Of a DNA stretch of 64,000 bases, positions 35,544 through 46,893 are shown one piece after another. The first letter of the stretch is position 1. Every line of letters begins with the position of its first letter. This DNA is from Bombyx mori. Its lineage: Eukaryota > Arthropoda > Insecta > Lepidoptera > Bombycidae. The notes beneath the pieces were generated by a model, which had not been told where the DNA came from, did no database searches, and saw only the letters and a program-made list of their open reading frames with translations. The DNA is taken from positions 10,248,001-10,312,000 of the forward strand of contig NC_085114.1 in assembly GCF_030269925.1 (NCBI RefSeq). Direction: 5' to 3'. A program made the position numbers and the translations under genes.

Positions 35544-35658
35544 GGTAGACAGCGGCTTGGCTCTGCCCCTTGCATTGCTGACATCCATAAGTGACGATAA
35601 CCACTCACCATCAGGCGGGCCCTAAGCTCATCTGCCGACAAGGACAATAAAAAAAAAG
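35544..35658 (+). mobile_element. Retroposon 3'-tail repeat
   Basis: ttgctgacatccataagtga, caccatcaggcgggccctaa, gccgacaaggacaataaaaa. Same family as 2919-3018. Confidence 0.6.
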
Positions 35659-35696
35659 ACATGGCCCAAAATAAATTATGGAAATCGAGTTTGCCC

Positions 35697-35880
35697 ACTG
35701 AGTTTCTCGCCGGATCTTCTCAGTGGGTCGCGTTTTCGATCCGGTGGTAGATTCTGCGAAGCACTGCTCGTGCTAGGACCAGTGATAGCAACAATCTCGG
35801 TTTGAGCTCACCTATACGTCAAAGAGAAACTGAAATAACTTCTCAACTATTAGCATAGGTAGGGGGGGGGGGGGGGTCGA
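35697..35880 (+). mobile_element. LINE 3'-UTR fragment ending in a G run
   Basis: ctgagtttctcgccggatct, cagtgggtcgcgttttcgat, gaagcactgctcgtgctagg, then a 15-G homopolymer (35862-35876). Confidence 0.65.
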
Positions 35881-37379
35881 AATGGAAAAAAAAGAAAAAT
35901 CCATTACCATCCATAAAAATGTGAATGTTTTTGACAGAAACCAGTTTGGCGTAAAAAGATTAATGGTAATCAACTCAAGCTAAGCAGAGTGAATTAAAAA
36001 TGAACTTTGAAATTAATTCAAGTAATGTTCCTCGTATATTAAATGTACCTATATTTCTCTCGCAACACAGTCGTACGCACAAATTGTTTCTACATTTATT
36101 TAAAATTTTATTTCTGCTGTTACAAAATAAATACTTCATAATGTAGTTTACTATGCTCTTAAATCGGTTGCGTGACCACCGTGATAATTTCTCCAATTGA
36201 TGCCATTGAATACATGGTTAGTTTATGTAATATCAGTATTTGTACATCAATTCAAATATTCAAACTATCGGTAATTTACGTAATTGAATTTAATTCATTA
36301 TTTACTTTGAAATCGTACTTTTTCTCATTTATTATCTTTTAGACAAGAAATATTTTGTTATTACCTAAAAAGAGATTTTAAAAAAACCTATCATTTTAAA
36401 CATATAATAGATTCAAAAAATTCGACCCGCATAACACAGACGTGCAATTCACTACTAACATTTAATTTTGAAAATAAAAGAGACCGAATTTGTCATACCA
36501 GCAAATTTCCATTAATTCTAACAGTACTTAACACAAAAACTTACTTTACACCGTATGTGAGTACCTAATTGCTCTAAGTGCTGACAATGAGGTAACTTTC
36601 ACAGCCTCCAGGCATTTGTAACAAAACAGATTGTAACAAAAACTAATCAAACACAAGGCTTTTAATAACAACAATAGATAGATCGACCTTTGACCTTTGA
36701 TAGCACATTAATGTTCTCCTGTACTACAAGACAAGCAGTTATATTATTGATAATAAATTGAATCTGTCCATCATTGATGTTAACATACTTAAGTCTGACT
36801 CAAATTTTATTGTTGCGCGATGTTGTAAATTAATTTGACGCTACGCAACTTTATTATGATAATAATTATACTAATGTATTTCTTATTGCAAAATGAAATA
36901 AGTACAAAATGGCAAGGGCTTTTTAAAAAAAGAAGCAGATATATCTTGCCCAAACAAAGCCCTGGTATACTTATATCGAGTTATGCGACGGTACTGTGTC
37001 TAAAAATCTTTGGACAGAACCATTTTTTTCTAAGAGATACCGGGTACATTACTGTTGACTCTTCGATTTTCATGTTACAAAAAATCACTCTGAATAGAGG
37101 CTCATATCATTTATTAAATTCATTCATATTAAATTAATTCACTTAATCAATTTTAAATTAAAATGATTTCTCCTAGTGTGAATTTTAAACCAGCACGTAT
37201 AATAAAATTCAAGGATTTTAATCTGAATTATAATCATTATAATTCGTTTGTGATTTTGAACCCATATTTCAAAGGGACCGGCACTAGTACATCCACTGCA
37301 TTAAACATTGCCATACAATTAAAGATTAAACGTCATAATTGAATCTCAGTTTATTGTGGAGCAATATACTAGCACATTT

Positions 37380-37440
37380 AGCCTCCTGAGTTTCTCATCG
37401 GATCTTTTCATCGGGACGCCATTCCGAGCCGGTAATAGAT
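37380..37440 (+). mobile_element. Short LINE 3'-UTR scrap
   Basis: cctcctgagtttctcatcgg and gacgccattccgagccggta resemble the LINE tail. Very short and diverged. Confidence 0.4.
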
Positions 37441-37748
37441 AGATGTATTTAAAAAAAACTATAAATTTCAGAATTAAATTTTCCATTTCAATGAATATTT
37501 AGTATTGTATAATATGTGTTGTCTGCAACGCAACCAGTCTCAATTAATTCATTATAATTGTTTTAACGGTGAGCCAACGATCCGTGCCTCGACAATGATG
37601 TGCACGGTCTGTTTCTTAACTTATATAACTTCATTTGTTCTCTGAATTATGAGCAAAATACCACCTATGAATAATTTGACCTTTGACTTTTTTCCTGTTT
37701 CCTATTTATTGGTCGGTAGGGTGTACCACAATCCTGGGGACATCAGTC

Positions 37749-38822
37749 TTTTTTTTTTTTTTTTTATGATTGAAGGATTACTGGTGGCCCTGAGGCCTTT
37801 CCAGTTTCACCAGGACAGGTGGGCGAGCAAAGGCTCAGCCAGGAAGGGGTGGGATTTGCTAACAGCTGCCCGAGCGCCTCCGAAGGAGACCTAACAGCTC
37901 AAGAGCAGCTGCTTCGCGAATGAATCTACTACCGGATCGGAATCGCGACCCGCTGAGAAGATCCGGCGAGAAACTCAGCGAGCTGATTCATGGGTTAGGT
38001 TGCACGGCGAACTCTTTGTCGAGTTCGACGAGTACGGTTACCGAGGTCCCTAAGCCTGCTCCTAGAGCTGAAGGCGTCTAGTGCAAAGGTTATTGGATCT
38101 GATGGATCCGTAAGGACGTGTCTAGGGCGTCGACGGTGACTGGCTCCTGCATGATCAGGATTCGGGGAGTAGTCAGCGGCGGCTACGATAAGGCGATTAT
38201 CATGACGCATAGCCTTATCGAAGTACCGTTCCGACGCTGACTTCATGTATTTCTGTATAGATTCGAGGCCCAGGTCGTCGTGTAGGTCAACGTTCCTCAC
38301 GAACCACGGAGCTCCGACGGCTAACCTGCAAAAGCGGGATTGTAGACATTGAAGGGTGTCTATGTGCGTGCGGGCCGCGTGAGCGAACACCACACTCGCG
38401 TAAGTCATGACGGGCCTTATGCAAGTTTTGTAAAGTGTCACCTTGTTCCGAAGGGACATTTTACTCCGCTTACAAATCATAGGGTAGAGTCTACCGAGAA
38501 TAAACGCGGCACGGTCACGGACTGATTTTATATGCGGGCGGAATGTCATCGATGCATCCAGGGTAACGCCCAGGTACTTGACCTTCCTGGCCCAGGGTAT
38601 GGATTGACTAAAGAGAGTAATCGGGGGTGTGAGATTCCTCCTCCTAATACGGGAGGAAATCCGTGTGGAGCTTCCCCTCTGAAAGAGCACCGCAGTACTT
38701 TTCGCTGGGTTGATGTCTATGCGCCATTTTCGGAACCACTGTCCTAGGGCTAGGGCTGCGCTCTGAAGCTTCTTCGCGATTAGGGACTTGTTTCTACTGG
38801 AATAGTAAACAGTCGTGTCGTC
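37749..38822 (-). mobile_element. 5'-truncated Jockey-like LINE with 13-bp target-site duplication
   Basis: Minus-strand element with a 17-base A tail (37749-37765), a 3' UTR, and an RT ORF. The direct repeat ggggacatcagtc lies at 37736-37748 and 38823-38835. Truncation falls within the RT active site, so only its last two aspartates (DDTTVYYSS) remain. Confidence 0.9.
37995..38822 (-). pseudogene. Reverse transcriptase, C-terminal part
   Basis: About 275 residues: DDTTVYYSSRNKSLIAKKLQ, then RKVKYLGVTLDASMTFRPHI, RLYPMICKRSKMSLRNKVTL and YKTCIRPVMTYASVVFAHAA. The K-Y-L-G-V-x-L-D and R-P-V-x-x-Y motifs are those of Jockey-clade RTs after the active site. An in-frame ATG farther right (38936) belongs to flanking DNA beyond the duplication, not to the element. 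Confidence 0.85.
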
Positions 38823-39275
38823 GGGGACATCAGTCGCGGAGCAGTCATAAGTTCCGGCTTGACAAGCAAGACAGCCACAATCCAATCGGGACTTTAAAAT
38901 ATAATAATATGTTGCAAGCTCAATATTGCCATTCACAGTGAGATCTGTTTAAGGGTTTCGAAAGACTAGTCCCGTCGTGTACTTAACCTAAAAAAATCTA
39001 TTTAAATGAAAATTAATGTTTCTCTTCCAATTAAACGAATTGTTTGGAAACGTTTGGTACAACCGTTCTTGGCAGTAAAATTTTCTGTCACAGTTTCTGA
39101 CCATTAGTCATTAATCTGTAGGTGATAGCGATGCGCTAGTCTGTTCAGAAATCGTTGTCTTTCAATTAGCGATAGACAAAAGAAAGCGTGACCGGGTTCC
39201 ACCAGTAAAAAGTACACAATGTGTGTTACTGTTGATACTTTAGTTGCTTTGCAAATTACGACAATTATCGATTAT

Positions 39276-39470
39276 TATAAGTTCTAAGGTCTCAAGTATA
39301 GTTGTGAGCCCGTACGGGTAGGTATCACCAGCCTGGCAATTCCTGTCCCGAAGCAGCTAAACTATGCGTTCCGGTTCGTAGGCTAGGAACTGCCATAGTA
39401 CTTATACAATTGACACTTTCATCATAATCACCTTTAATGGTGGGTGGCGGCATTCATGTATAATGGACTG
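39276..39470. mobile_element. Rearranged, degenerate SINE
   Basis: A reverse piece (ataagttctaaggtctcaag) abuts a forward piece (gagcccgtacgggtaggtat, gaagcagctaaactatgcgt, gtgggtggcggcattcatg). A simple repeat of actacca units follows at 39481-39532. Confidence 0.55.
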
Positions 39471-39679
39471 CGGTTTCCCCTACCACTAGTACTACTACTA
39501 ACACCACCACTACCACTACAACTACTACTACCATGAGTTCTTCCACTTATCTCTTAACAAAAGTATTTTAATATAGTTTCCATCTTATAATATCGAAATC
39601 GGATACTTATCCAAAACTAATGAACACTTTGCGTTTTATTTGGTAGTTAAAAATTTCAAGAGAAACATAAGTTATAATA

Positions 39680-40980
39680 CAGGGTGGGCCATAAAGTTGA
39701 GCGGATTATAAAAAATCATATAAAAAAACTACAAAGCTCAGGAAAGAAAAAATATAATTATAATAAAGATTACAAATGGGATTTGTTTTTTTTAAATAAC
39801 CTCGCTGAGATGTGTGCCATCTACACGTACACACTCTTCCAATCTAGCCCTCAAATTCGTGAAAACTCGCTGGCACATCGCTCGTGGGATATCAGACATT
39901 TCCTTGCGAATATTATCTTTGAGCTGGGCAATTGTCGTCAGTTTATTGGCGTAAACGCGACTCTTGAGGTACCCCCACAGAAAAAAATCCAGTGGCGGGA
40001 GATCTGGGCTCCGGGGAGGCCATGGAATGTCCCCTCGACGCTATATCAGTTTTCCATTAAAAATTTCGTTAACAACTGCCAAAGACTCATTGGATGTATG
40101 GGATGTCGCGCCATCTTGTTGAAACCAGGTCCTGCTGTTATAGGCTACAAAATTATGCAGTTGTGGAAAGAAAAAGTTACATAACATTGCTGTGTAGCGA
40201 TCAGAATTTACTGTTATTGCCTGGCCTCGCTCATTTTCGAAGAAATGGGGTCCGATGATTCCATGAGCCGACATGGCCGCCCAAACCGTAACTTTAAGCG
40301 AATGCAAAGGTCTTTGATGTTTCAATTGGGAATTTTCTTCGGCCCAATACCGACAATTTTGCTTATTGACAAATCCACTTAAATGAAAATGAGCTTCATC
40401 CGAGAAGAGGATATTGTTCAAACTTTGAAAACGCTCTAACATTGTTTCGGCAAATGCACGACGTAAATGGTGGTCATTTGGTTTCAATTCCTGTACTAAT
40501 TGGAGTTTGTATGGGTGTAATTTAAGATCTTTGGTCAAAATACGCCTTAATGGTGATCTTGATATGGCGAGCTCAGCTGATCTCTTTCGGGACGACTGCT
40601 GGGGATCGCGCCGTACAGACACCGCGACTTCGCTTACATTCTCCTCCGTTCTTATAGACCTTGGACGCCCCGCAGGGTTTAATGTCGAACCCGAAGACTC
40701 AAACTTTCTGACCCACGATCTGATCACACTTTCACTCGCACATTGGTTTAAATCATGTAAATTAAACTTAGAACGAAATAAACACCGCGCAATAGTGCCT
40801 GAATCGCCATTTTTGTAATACGCTTTCACACAAAAAGCACGCTGCTCACCGGTAAAACGCTCCATGGCAACTGAATTTCCGAGAACCAAGGAACCTATCC
40901 CCACTACCCGCACCCCGCTCCCGCTTTCCTGTCGCGAGTAATGTGATTTTGAAATTCGAACGCCTTTCTGGCCCACCCTG
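39680..40980 (-). mobile_element. Rosa-type (DD41D) mariner transposon
   Basis: 1301 bp with inverted ends CAGGGTGGGCCA(T/G)AAAG and TA at 39678-39679 and 40981-40982, the target site of Tc1/mariner elements. One near-intact transposase fills the minus strand. Ends are nearly perfect, which suggests recent activity. Confidence 0.93.
39792..40865 (-). pseudogene. DD41D mariner transposase interrupted by one stop codon
   Basis: Cuts and pastes its own element. From MERFTGEQRAFCVKAYY it has an N-terminal helix-turn-helix region with WVRKFE, then catalytic D in ILFSDEAHF, D in WFQQDGATSH and D in SPDLPPLDFFLWG. I count 41 residues between the second and third D, the spacing of the rosa lineage. 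The frame is open for the expected ~357 codons except for one TAG at 40041-40043, six codons before DIPWPPRSPD. An upstream in-frame ATG (40976) lies in the inverted repeat and is unlikely to be the start. Confidence 0.9.
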
Positions 40981-40982
40981 TA

Positions 40983-42792
40983 TTATTGAAATATTTTTAT
41001 ACGTGCGAAGTATTTCTGAAATTTTAGAAAGGTTTGGAAAATTTTAATTCGGAGAACTTATTGAAAAACAGTTGCGATATTTTGTTATAAAAATAATATT
41101 TTTGCACAATATGATAAATACTTGGGACTTTTGTATACATGTTTGACAGTTCGTCCTTCTATGATACAGCAACAGATGGACATGTTTTTTTTTTTAGAAT
41201 TAGTTCATGAATTAGATAAACAATATAACGTGCAACAGACCATGGAATACACCAAATTGCTTCTTTCACAGCATAATTTATAAAACCAAGTTGTGATGTA
41301 CTACTTATTAATAGGTATTTTTTACCTATGAAGTTACCGTTTGACAGTGCCTATGTATGGCTCGTAATAAATTCTAAATTCAAATAAATTTTATTTAAAA
41401 AATATTAAATTCTATTTTTAATTTCATTCATTTGTTTATTGATTAGTGTTTTGTTTTCACTACAAAGTTATTTCTTTATCCACATTATGGATATTGTCTA
41501 TATTAGTAGTAGGTAATTATGAAATGCGAGCTCGAGAGAAAAATTGTTTATTTTTGATAATCGTAATCGGTCATTATTTATTGGTTAAGTTCTGGTTCAG
41601 CACCTGGGCAATGCCCAAACCAAAACTTACCTCTAAAACGGAAATTAGCGTACGTCTCATCTGATGGTGTTTGGTTACTGTCGACCATAGAATTCAGCAA
41701 TGCCAGGAGCAGAGCCAAGCTACTGCCTACTGTAACATATAATCCATAATATAAGGTAATAAAAAATTATGTAATATGCTAAATTTCACGACGATTTTTT
41801 CAGGGCTGATCACAGCTTGGTTCCAGACTAAAGTATTTTTTCCATTTATTTGAACCTTAGATTTAAATATAGTAGTTCTTCTTCGAACTTTTCCAGTGGT
41901 AGACATAATTAGTTATTTATCAGTAGTAGTTAGTTCCAACGTTCCGAATAATTCACCGTTTTCGTGTTCACGGACGACTTATTTAGATGCTTTATTTCTG
42001 TCTGGGTACATATTTATGTAAACACACACTGATAAACTAGGTAGCATCATGCAAGCGTCAAATCGATACATATTTCCTCATTACGGGCTAGTAGCAATGG
42101 GGAAGTATAAATGAATAGTTCCGTAAAACTGTCATTATTTAGTCGAAGTTCGATGACTTGTAAATTACATGTATTTTTTTTTATTAACCAAAGCTGTGAT
42201 AGTACATAGTTACAAAACTTTTTTGGAATTGAATAATCCTATTGGTAACCATAATTGAGCTGTAAAATAGGTATTATTGATCAATAACAACATATTTTAT
42301 ATTATATATACATAGATATTTTCTCATTCGTCTCTATATATTATATTTATATAAATTAGGTAGAGATTTTTTCACTTTGCCTGGAAATCGTATGTCTTAG
42401 TGCAATTTAATTTAATAACCCTTTATTTAGAATCGAATTGATCCAGTAAAGCATAATCATTGGATCGTCGTTGATTTACAGTAATGAAAATTGATTTGTG
42501 TTTGTGATTGAATATCTTGACTCATAGCTTCACTGATCAACTCTAAAGAATGTCTATGAATAGTTTGCAAGCTGTTTTGAGGGGTCACGGGTCAAGACTG
42601 GTCTTCGAGAATACCTTTGAAGAAACACACGGGTCGCGATATTCACACTGGTCTTTGAAAATACTAAGTATAACCAGAATATTTTTGAAATAGTGAATAG
42701 TTAAAATATACTTAGGTATATGTACATAGAAACTGTACTGTATTACTGTATCAACCATTCTACCTTTTCTCATAATGACTTCTTTCCGCTGC
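40983..42792. other. Intergenic AT-rich DNA
   Basis: Contains a reverse retroposon-tail fragment (41650-41735) and a dispersed-repeat fragment (41930-41990). No gene or strong structure seen; the 41446-41664 frame ends in that repeat. Confidence 0.55.
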
Positions 42793-42794
42793 TA

Positions 42795-44022
42795 TAGTAA
42801 TCGGCAAACTTCTTGAGCAAATGACCTTGACTGCGCAGAACCGAATTTTAGATCACTTTGGTGGTGAGGGTGAGGCGCGACGGCAGGGGAAATCATATCG
42901 AGCGCGTTATTGGTAGATCAGTCGAACCTTGCGTCCCGCACCGCGCCCTCATTCCGCTTGCTCCCAAAAGTACGCTTGCGTACAGTGGAAAGTCTATCGT
43001 TATTAATCGTTAAGTTATTTGTTATAATTGCTTGTGGACTTTATTGCCATTGCTATTTGTTGAGTGTTTGTTGATTTTTTATAAAACATACACTATGCCG
43101 TGACAAACTGGTGTAGTACTTAAAAGAAAGGGTAGAAAATTTGTGTACGATGTATATTGCTTCATTATAAAACTAATGGGGGAAGAATGATATGGAAAAA
43201 TTAAAACAGACTTCGGAAGCAACAAAAACATCAGTGAGTACTGTTAGGTGCATTATTAACGAAGCTAAAGGCTCTGGCTTGCTCGCCGTGTTTCGGACTC
43301 CGGGTAAGAAAAGATCAGGGAAGAAGAAAGTTACCGGAATGGATAGTTTCGTTCAATCTGTAATAAAAAGATGTAATCATAATAACTACATAACAAGCAG
43401 CGAAACTCCGTACCGTAGAAAGGCTTCGAAAAATTTAAAGAAGATATAAATTTTAATGGCTCGGAATGAAGCTTACGACGAATTATGAAAGAGCTAGGCT
43501 TCAGATGGAAGAAAAGAACAGAAAATAATCGGAAGCTGGTAAATGAAAAAAGTAACATTCGATTACTACGAATCGAATATCTTCAAAAAATAATTAATTA
43601 TAGACAAAAAAGAAGACCGAATCGACCGAGTTGTAAACTACGCCGATGAGCCCTATGTCGACTCATCACGATGATAGCGACTCGGGTGATGAAAACAGTG
43701 ATGATGATGATGGTCAAGATTATGATAACGAAAAAAAAATTACAAATACCAGCTTCGCTTCAACTGAACCAAGACCTGGCAACAGCTCTAGTTTTGACTT
43801 AATAGAAGGAATATCTATTTTACCCCAAGATTAAATTATTACAATTATTAACCTATATGTTTTGTTGACGTTCTAATAAATATATAAATAAATACATATG
43901 TTGATTTTAATAATTTAATAGCATTATGACGCAGAGTAAGTAATGTTTTTGCACGTGAGTGTACCATGCGCAAACTTACCCCCACTACGTCAACAAATGC
44001 TCAAGAAGTTTGCCGGTTATTA
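42795..44022 (+). mobile_element. Internally deleted Tc1/mariner-like transposon, copy 3
   Basis: 1228 bp, TA at 42793-42794 and 44023-44024, same ends and same deletion. The ORF start reads MP-stop and has small indels, so it is the most decayed copy; however the middle region keeps a good frame ([12 protein letters not shown] at 43508 on) that is shifted in the other two. Confidence 0.87.
43646..43834 (+). pseudogene. Transposase C-terminal remnant (copy 3)
   Basis: 62 codons, [20 protein letters not shown] to ILPQD, uninterrupted acidic tail. Confidence 0.5.
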
Positions 44023-44029
44023 TAACAGC

Positions 44030-44544
44030 GCAGCGCGGAGGCAAAGTTTTGAAGAGACGATCATAGTGAAATCGTGAAGCTATTTAGTATGGGATAAAAT
44101 AAGGAGACAGTGTCGATACTGTCGTATTGCAACCCGACTCGTGCCGTTCGTGCATATAGAGTCAAAATTGAAGCGCTTTACAAACAATCGTTATATAACG
44201 GAATACTGATTTAACGTTTAGACTGTCAATATGAAAGCTATTTGTGTGTTTTCATATTGTGAACAAAAGAAAGATATGACTAGTCGTCCTTTTCTAACGC
44301 ACTTTCGTTCTACGGAGTTGCAGGAGCGGCGCGGCGTGTCGCAGTGCACAGAGTGAGCGCGGGCTTAGTTTTAAGCGATCGCGCGGCGAAGGCGCTCTCT
44401 GCCGGCGACCTCCGTAATTTTACAACACGACATTTCCCGGTGCTAGTGTAGTGCTAAGCTAAACTCGTTTTCATCCGCTGGATATCCGTATGCGTGCATT
44501 ACGTACGGCAACAGGACAGTCGCGGCCGCCGGTCCACTGTGCAG
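44030..44544 (+). promoter_or_regulatory. Candidate promoter and non-coding first exon
   Basis: A CpG-rich island in AT-rich surroundings (for example gagcggcgcggcgtgtcgca and cgatcgcgcggcgaaggcgc). It ends at gtgcag|gtgtgtgag, a plausible splice donor. No long ORF, no repeat match within the window. Could instead be an unrecognised GC-rich repeat. The transposon copy 3 ends only a few bases upstream. Confidence 0.35.
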
Positions 44545-46195
44545 GTGTGTGAGATATTACAGTCGGCGAAGCGGGATATCGGATAATTATTATTATAATC
44601 GGATGCGGCTGCACTCAGCCCGGCCGCGCACTGCCCAAGCCGAAATCCTTGTCCTCAATTGAAATTTAAAGCGTATCGTATTCTGATCTAATGTTGCCAT
44701 TAGATACGAAATATTTTTTTATTAACTTTATTTTAAAGCTCAACTAAGACATGCCTTTGCCTTATAAAATAAATAAATGAAAATGTCGTTTTTTAATTCG
44801 TTTTAAACAACATTATTACGATTTAAAAACGTTTCGTCCGCGTCTCATTACTAGTTTGATGCAATGACCGCTCTAAATAAACATTTATTAGTTTAAAATC
44901 AATAATCTTTATTAATAGCCGTAACCCGCAAACCAGTCGTGCTGCAAGTTTCAACCTCTGTTGAGATTGGCCATGTAAACCAATATTTCAGGTTTCTAAA
45001 TCACAGCCTTCGTTTTGTGAATTATTATTAACTTGACACCTCGGTACAGTCATTACACCACTCGTCTCGGTGGCTACTGTGAAATTTACAAACTTAAATA
45101 TTTGCTTAAATAGTGAGCTTCGAATTTTGAAATGATAAGTCAACTTGTCACTGAGACATTTAAAAAAAAAAAAAAACAAGACTAAGTTATCTGCACTGAA
45201 ATTCCTATCAGCGAGACGTTGATAGGCAAAAGGTGAACAATATTGCCTAAACGAACGTCGCAAGAATCAAGAAAGCAACGCCTTATTATTGACGAAGAAT
45301 TTTGTAAGACCGTAAATTTTTGACACTATTGCAAATTGTTTCAAACAAAATAGGCAATACAACTAGTGTTGCTGTCAGCTGTAATTAACACCGAATTCAA
45401 AATAATTCTAACACAAAAAAAAACATAAGCCAGTCTATTTTCAGATTTGTCCGAGAAAAATCTTTTTTTATTTTTATTTTTTATTGCCCTTGTAGGCAGA
45501 CGAGCATACGGCCCACCTGATGGTGAGGACCGTCGCCCATGGACTTCAGCAATGACAGGGGCAGGCCCAAGCCACTGGCTACCGTTGAGTACTTAATAAA
45601 AAATTAAACGCATATTTAACATACCATGGGTGGGCAGTTGATTTCATAACCCACCTAGCTTTAAGCGATCACTGGAGCTCATAGGCACCACACAAATAAT
45701 GATCTGAATGGCGCCCGTTACCTACCGTCAGACACGTGCTCAAAACCTCAATTCTAATGGTTCAATGATTGTCTTACCTTTTAAACTCAAAGACAGATTA
45801 ATTGTTCTACTACGTTCAATGAAAATTTACATTAGGGGTAAGATACCGTATTGTATGTTGCTGATGACGTATTATAATCTCGCACGGGTATGTACCATCA
45901 TTCTGCCTATTTGTGCCACGAAGCAATCATATGTTCCGGTTTGAAGGGTGGGTCAGCCGTTAAACAATAAAAATGCGATTTTGATCTCTTGAAAAACTTC
46001 ATATGCACACATTACATAATTATCGCCTTTGACTATTCAGTTGAATTATAAAGATTGTCACTCACTGATCTTAATCGATAAAGATTAGAAGACTAGTCTT
46101 ATAAGTGATGAAATTTCACTACGATAAATCTGCGCGTGTTCTAAATAATAATAAAATCGAACCGAATATTTGCTATACAGTAATTGCTCTTATCT
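44545..46195. other. AT-rich DNA with repeat fragments
   Basis: Contains a reverse retroposon tail (45470-45592) and SINE scraps (45636-45700 reverse; 45878-45960 forward). Nothing coding recognised. Confidence 0.5.
45470..45592 (-). mobile_element. Retroposon 3'-tail repeat
   Basis: Reverse copy: T-rich, attgcccttgtaggcagacg, cccacctgatggtgagga, cagcaatgacaggggcagg. Confidence 0.65.
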
Positions 46196-46368
46196 GTGTG
46201 CTTAGTGCGAGTTTTTTAACGTTCTCGATAGCGTAAAAGTTAGCTCATATTTGTATGGAATGAAATCGTTTGCCTACGTATGCCGCTAGGGGTGCTGTTC
46301 CAACTGCGTACAAACTTGGATTAACTTTTACGCTATCGAGAACGTTAAAAAACTCGCACTAAGCACAC
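46196..46368. mobile_element. MITE with ~50-bp near-perfect inverted repeats
   Basis: Left arm gtgtgcttagtgcgagtttt, then ttaacgttctcgatagcgta and aaagtta; the right arm is its reverse complement. 173 bp in all. A related diverged copy is at 58715-58865. No clear target duplication. Confidence 0.85.
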
Positions 46369-46378
46369 TGACCGCGAC

Positions 46379-46730
46379 GGGTCAACGTAAAGCCGCCGTC
46401 GCTCGAAATATGTCTTGTCGAATTCCTCGGGTTCACTCTCGGTGCCTTTAGGCCTCACAAGCACCGGTCACCGTCCTCGTCGAACTCGTCGACTACGACG
46501 AAGAGTTCGACGAGCGAACTAACCTATAGACACAGCCCCCTGAGTTTTCCGCCGGATCTTCTTAGTGAGTCGCGTTTCCGATCCGGTGGTAGATTCTACG
46601 AAGCGCTGCTCTTGCTAGGGCTAGTGTTAGCAAATTATGTAATGTTGAGCCCGTGAGCTCATCTACCCGTCCGGATGTAACTGGAATAGCCTATTAGGCT
46701 ACCAGCAAAAAAGTAGAGGAAAAAAAAGTA
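46379..46730 (+). mobile_element. LINE 3' end (ORF tail plus 3' UTR)
   Basis: ctgagttttccgccggatct, gcgtttccgatccggtggta, gagcccgtgagctcatctac, ending in an A-rich tail. Directly abuts the MITE, so the MITE may have inserted at its edge. Confidence 0.7.
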
Positions 46731-46739
46731 ATTGCTTGT

Positions 46740-46893
46740 TTTTTTTTTATTTATTGCTTAGATGTGTGGACGAGCTCACCTGGTGTTAAGTGGTTACTGG
46801 AGCCTACAGACATCTACAACGCAAATGCGCCACCCACCTCGAGATATAAGTTCTAAGGTCTCAGTATAGTTACAACGGCTACCCCACCCTTGT
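46740..46893 (-). mobile_element. Bm1-like SINE, strongly 5'-truncated
   Basis: Poly(T), gcttagatgtgtggacgagctc, then the body up to ggctaccccacccttg where similarity stops abruptly. Confidence 0.8.

Larger units (their letters stand above)
33946..37735. other. Intergenic AT-rich DNA with repeats
   Basis: Contains a Helitron-like copy (34727 on), a retroposon tail (35544-35658), LINE tails (35697-35880, 37380-37440) and a 15-G run (35862-35876). No gene recognised; the 36835-37137 frame has no family resemblance. Confidence 0.6.

Noticed and set aside
36835..37137. 100-codon + strand frame
   Set aside because: AT-rich, no family resemblance, and random-looking residue use.
38532..38747. 71-codon + strand frame
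   Set aside because: Antisense shadow of the LINE reverse transcriptase.
39684..40184. 166-codon + strand frame
   Set aside because: Antisense shadow of the DD41D transposase; the minus strand has all catalytic motifs.
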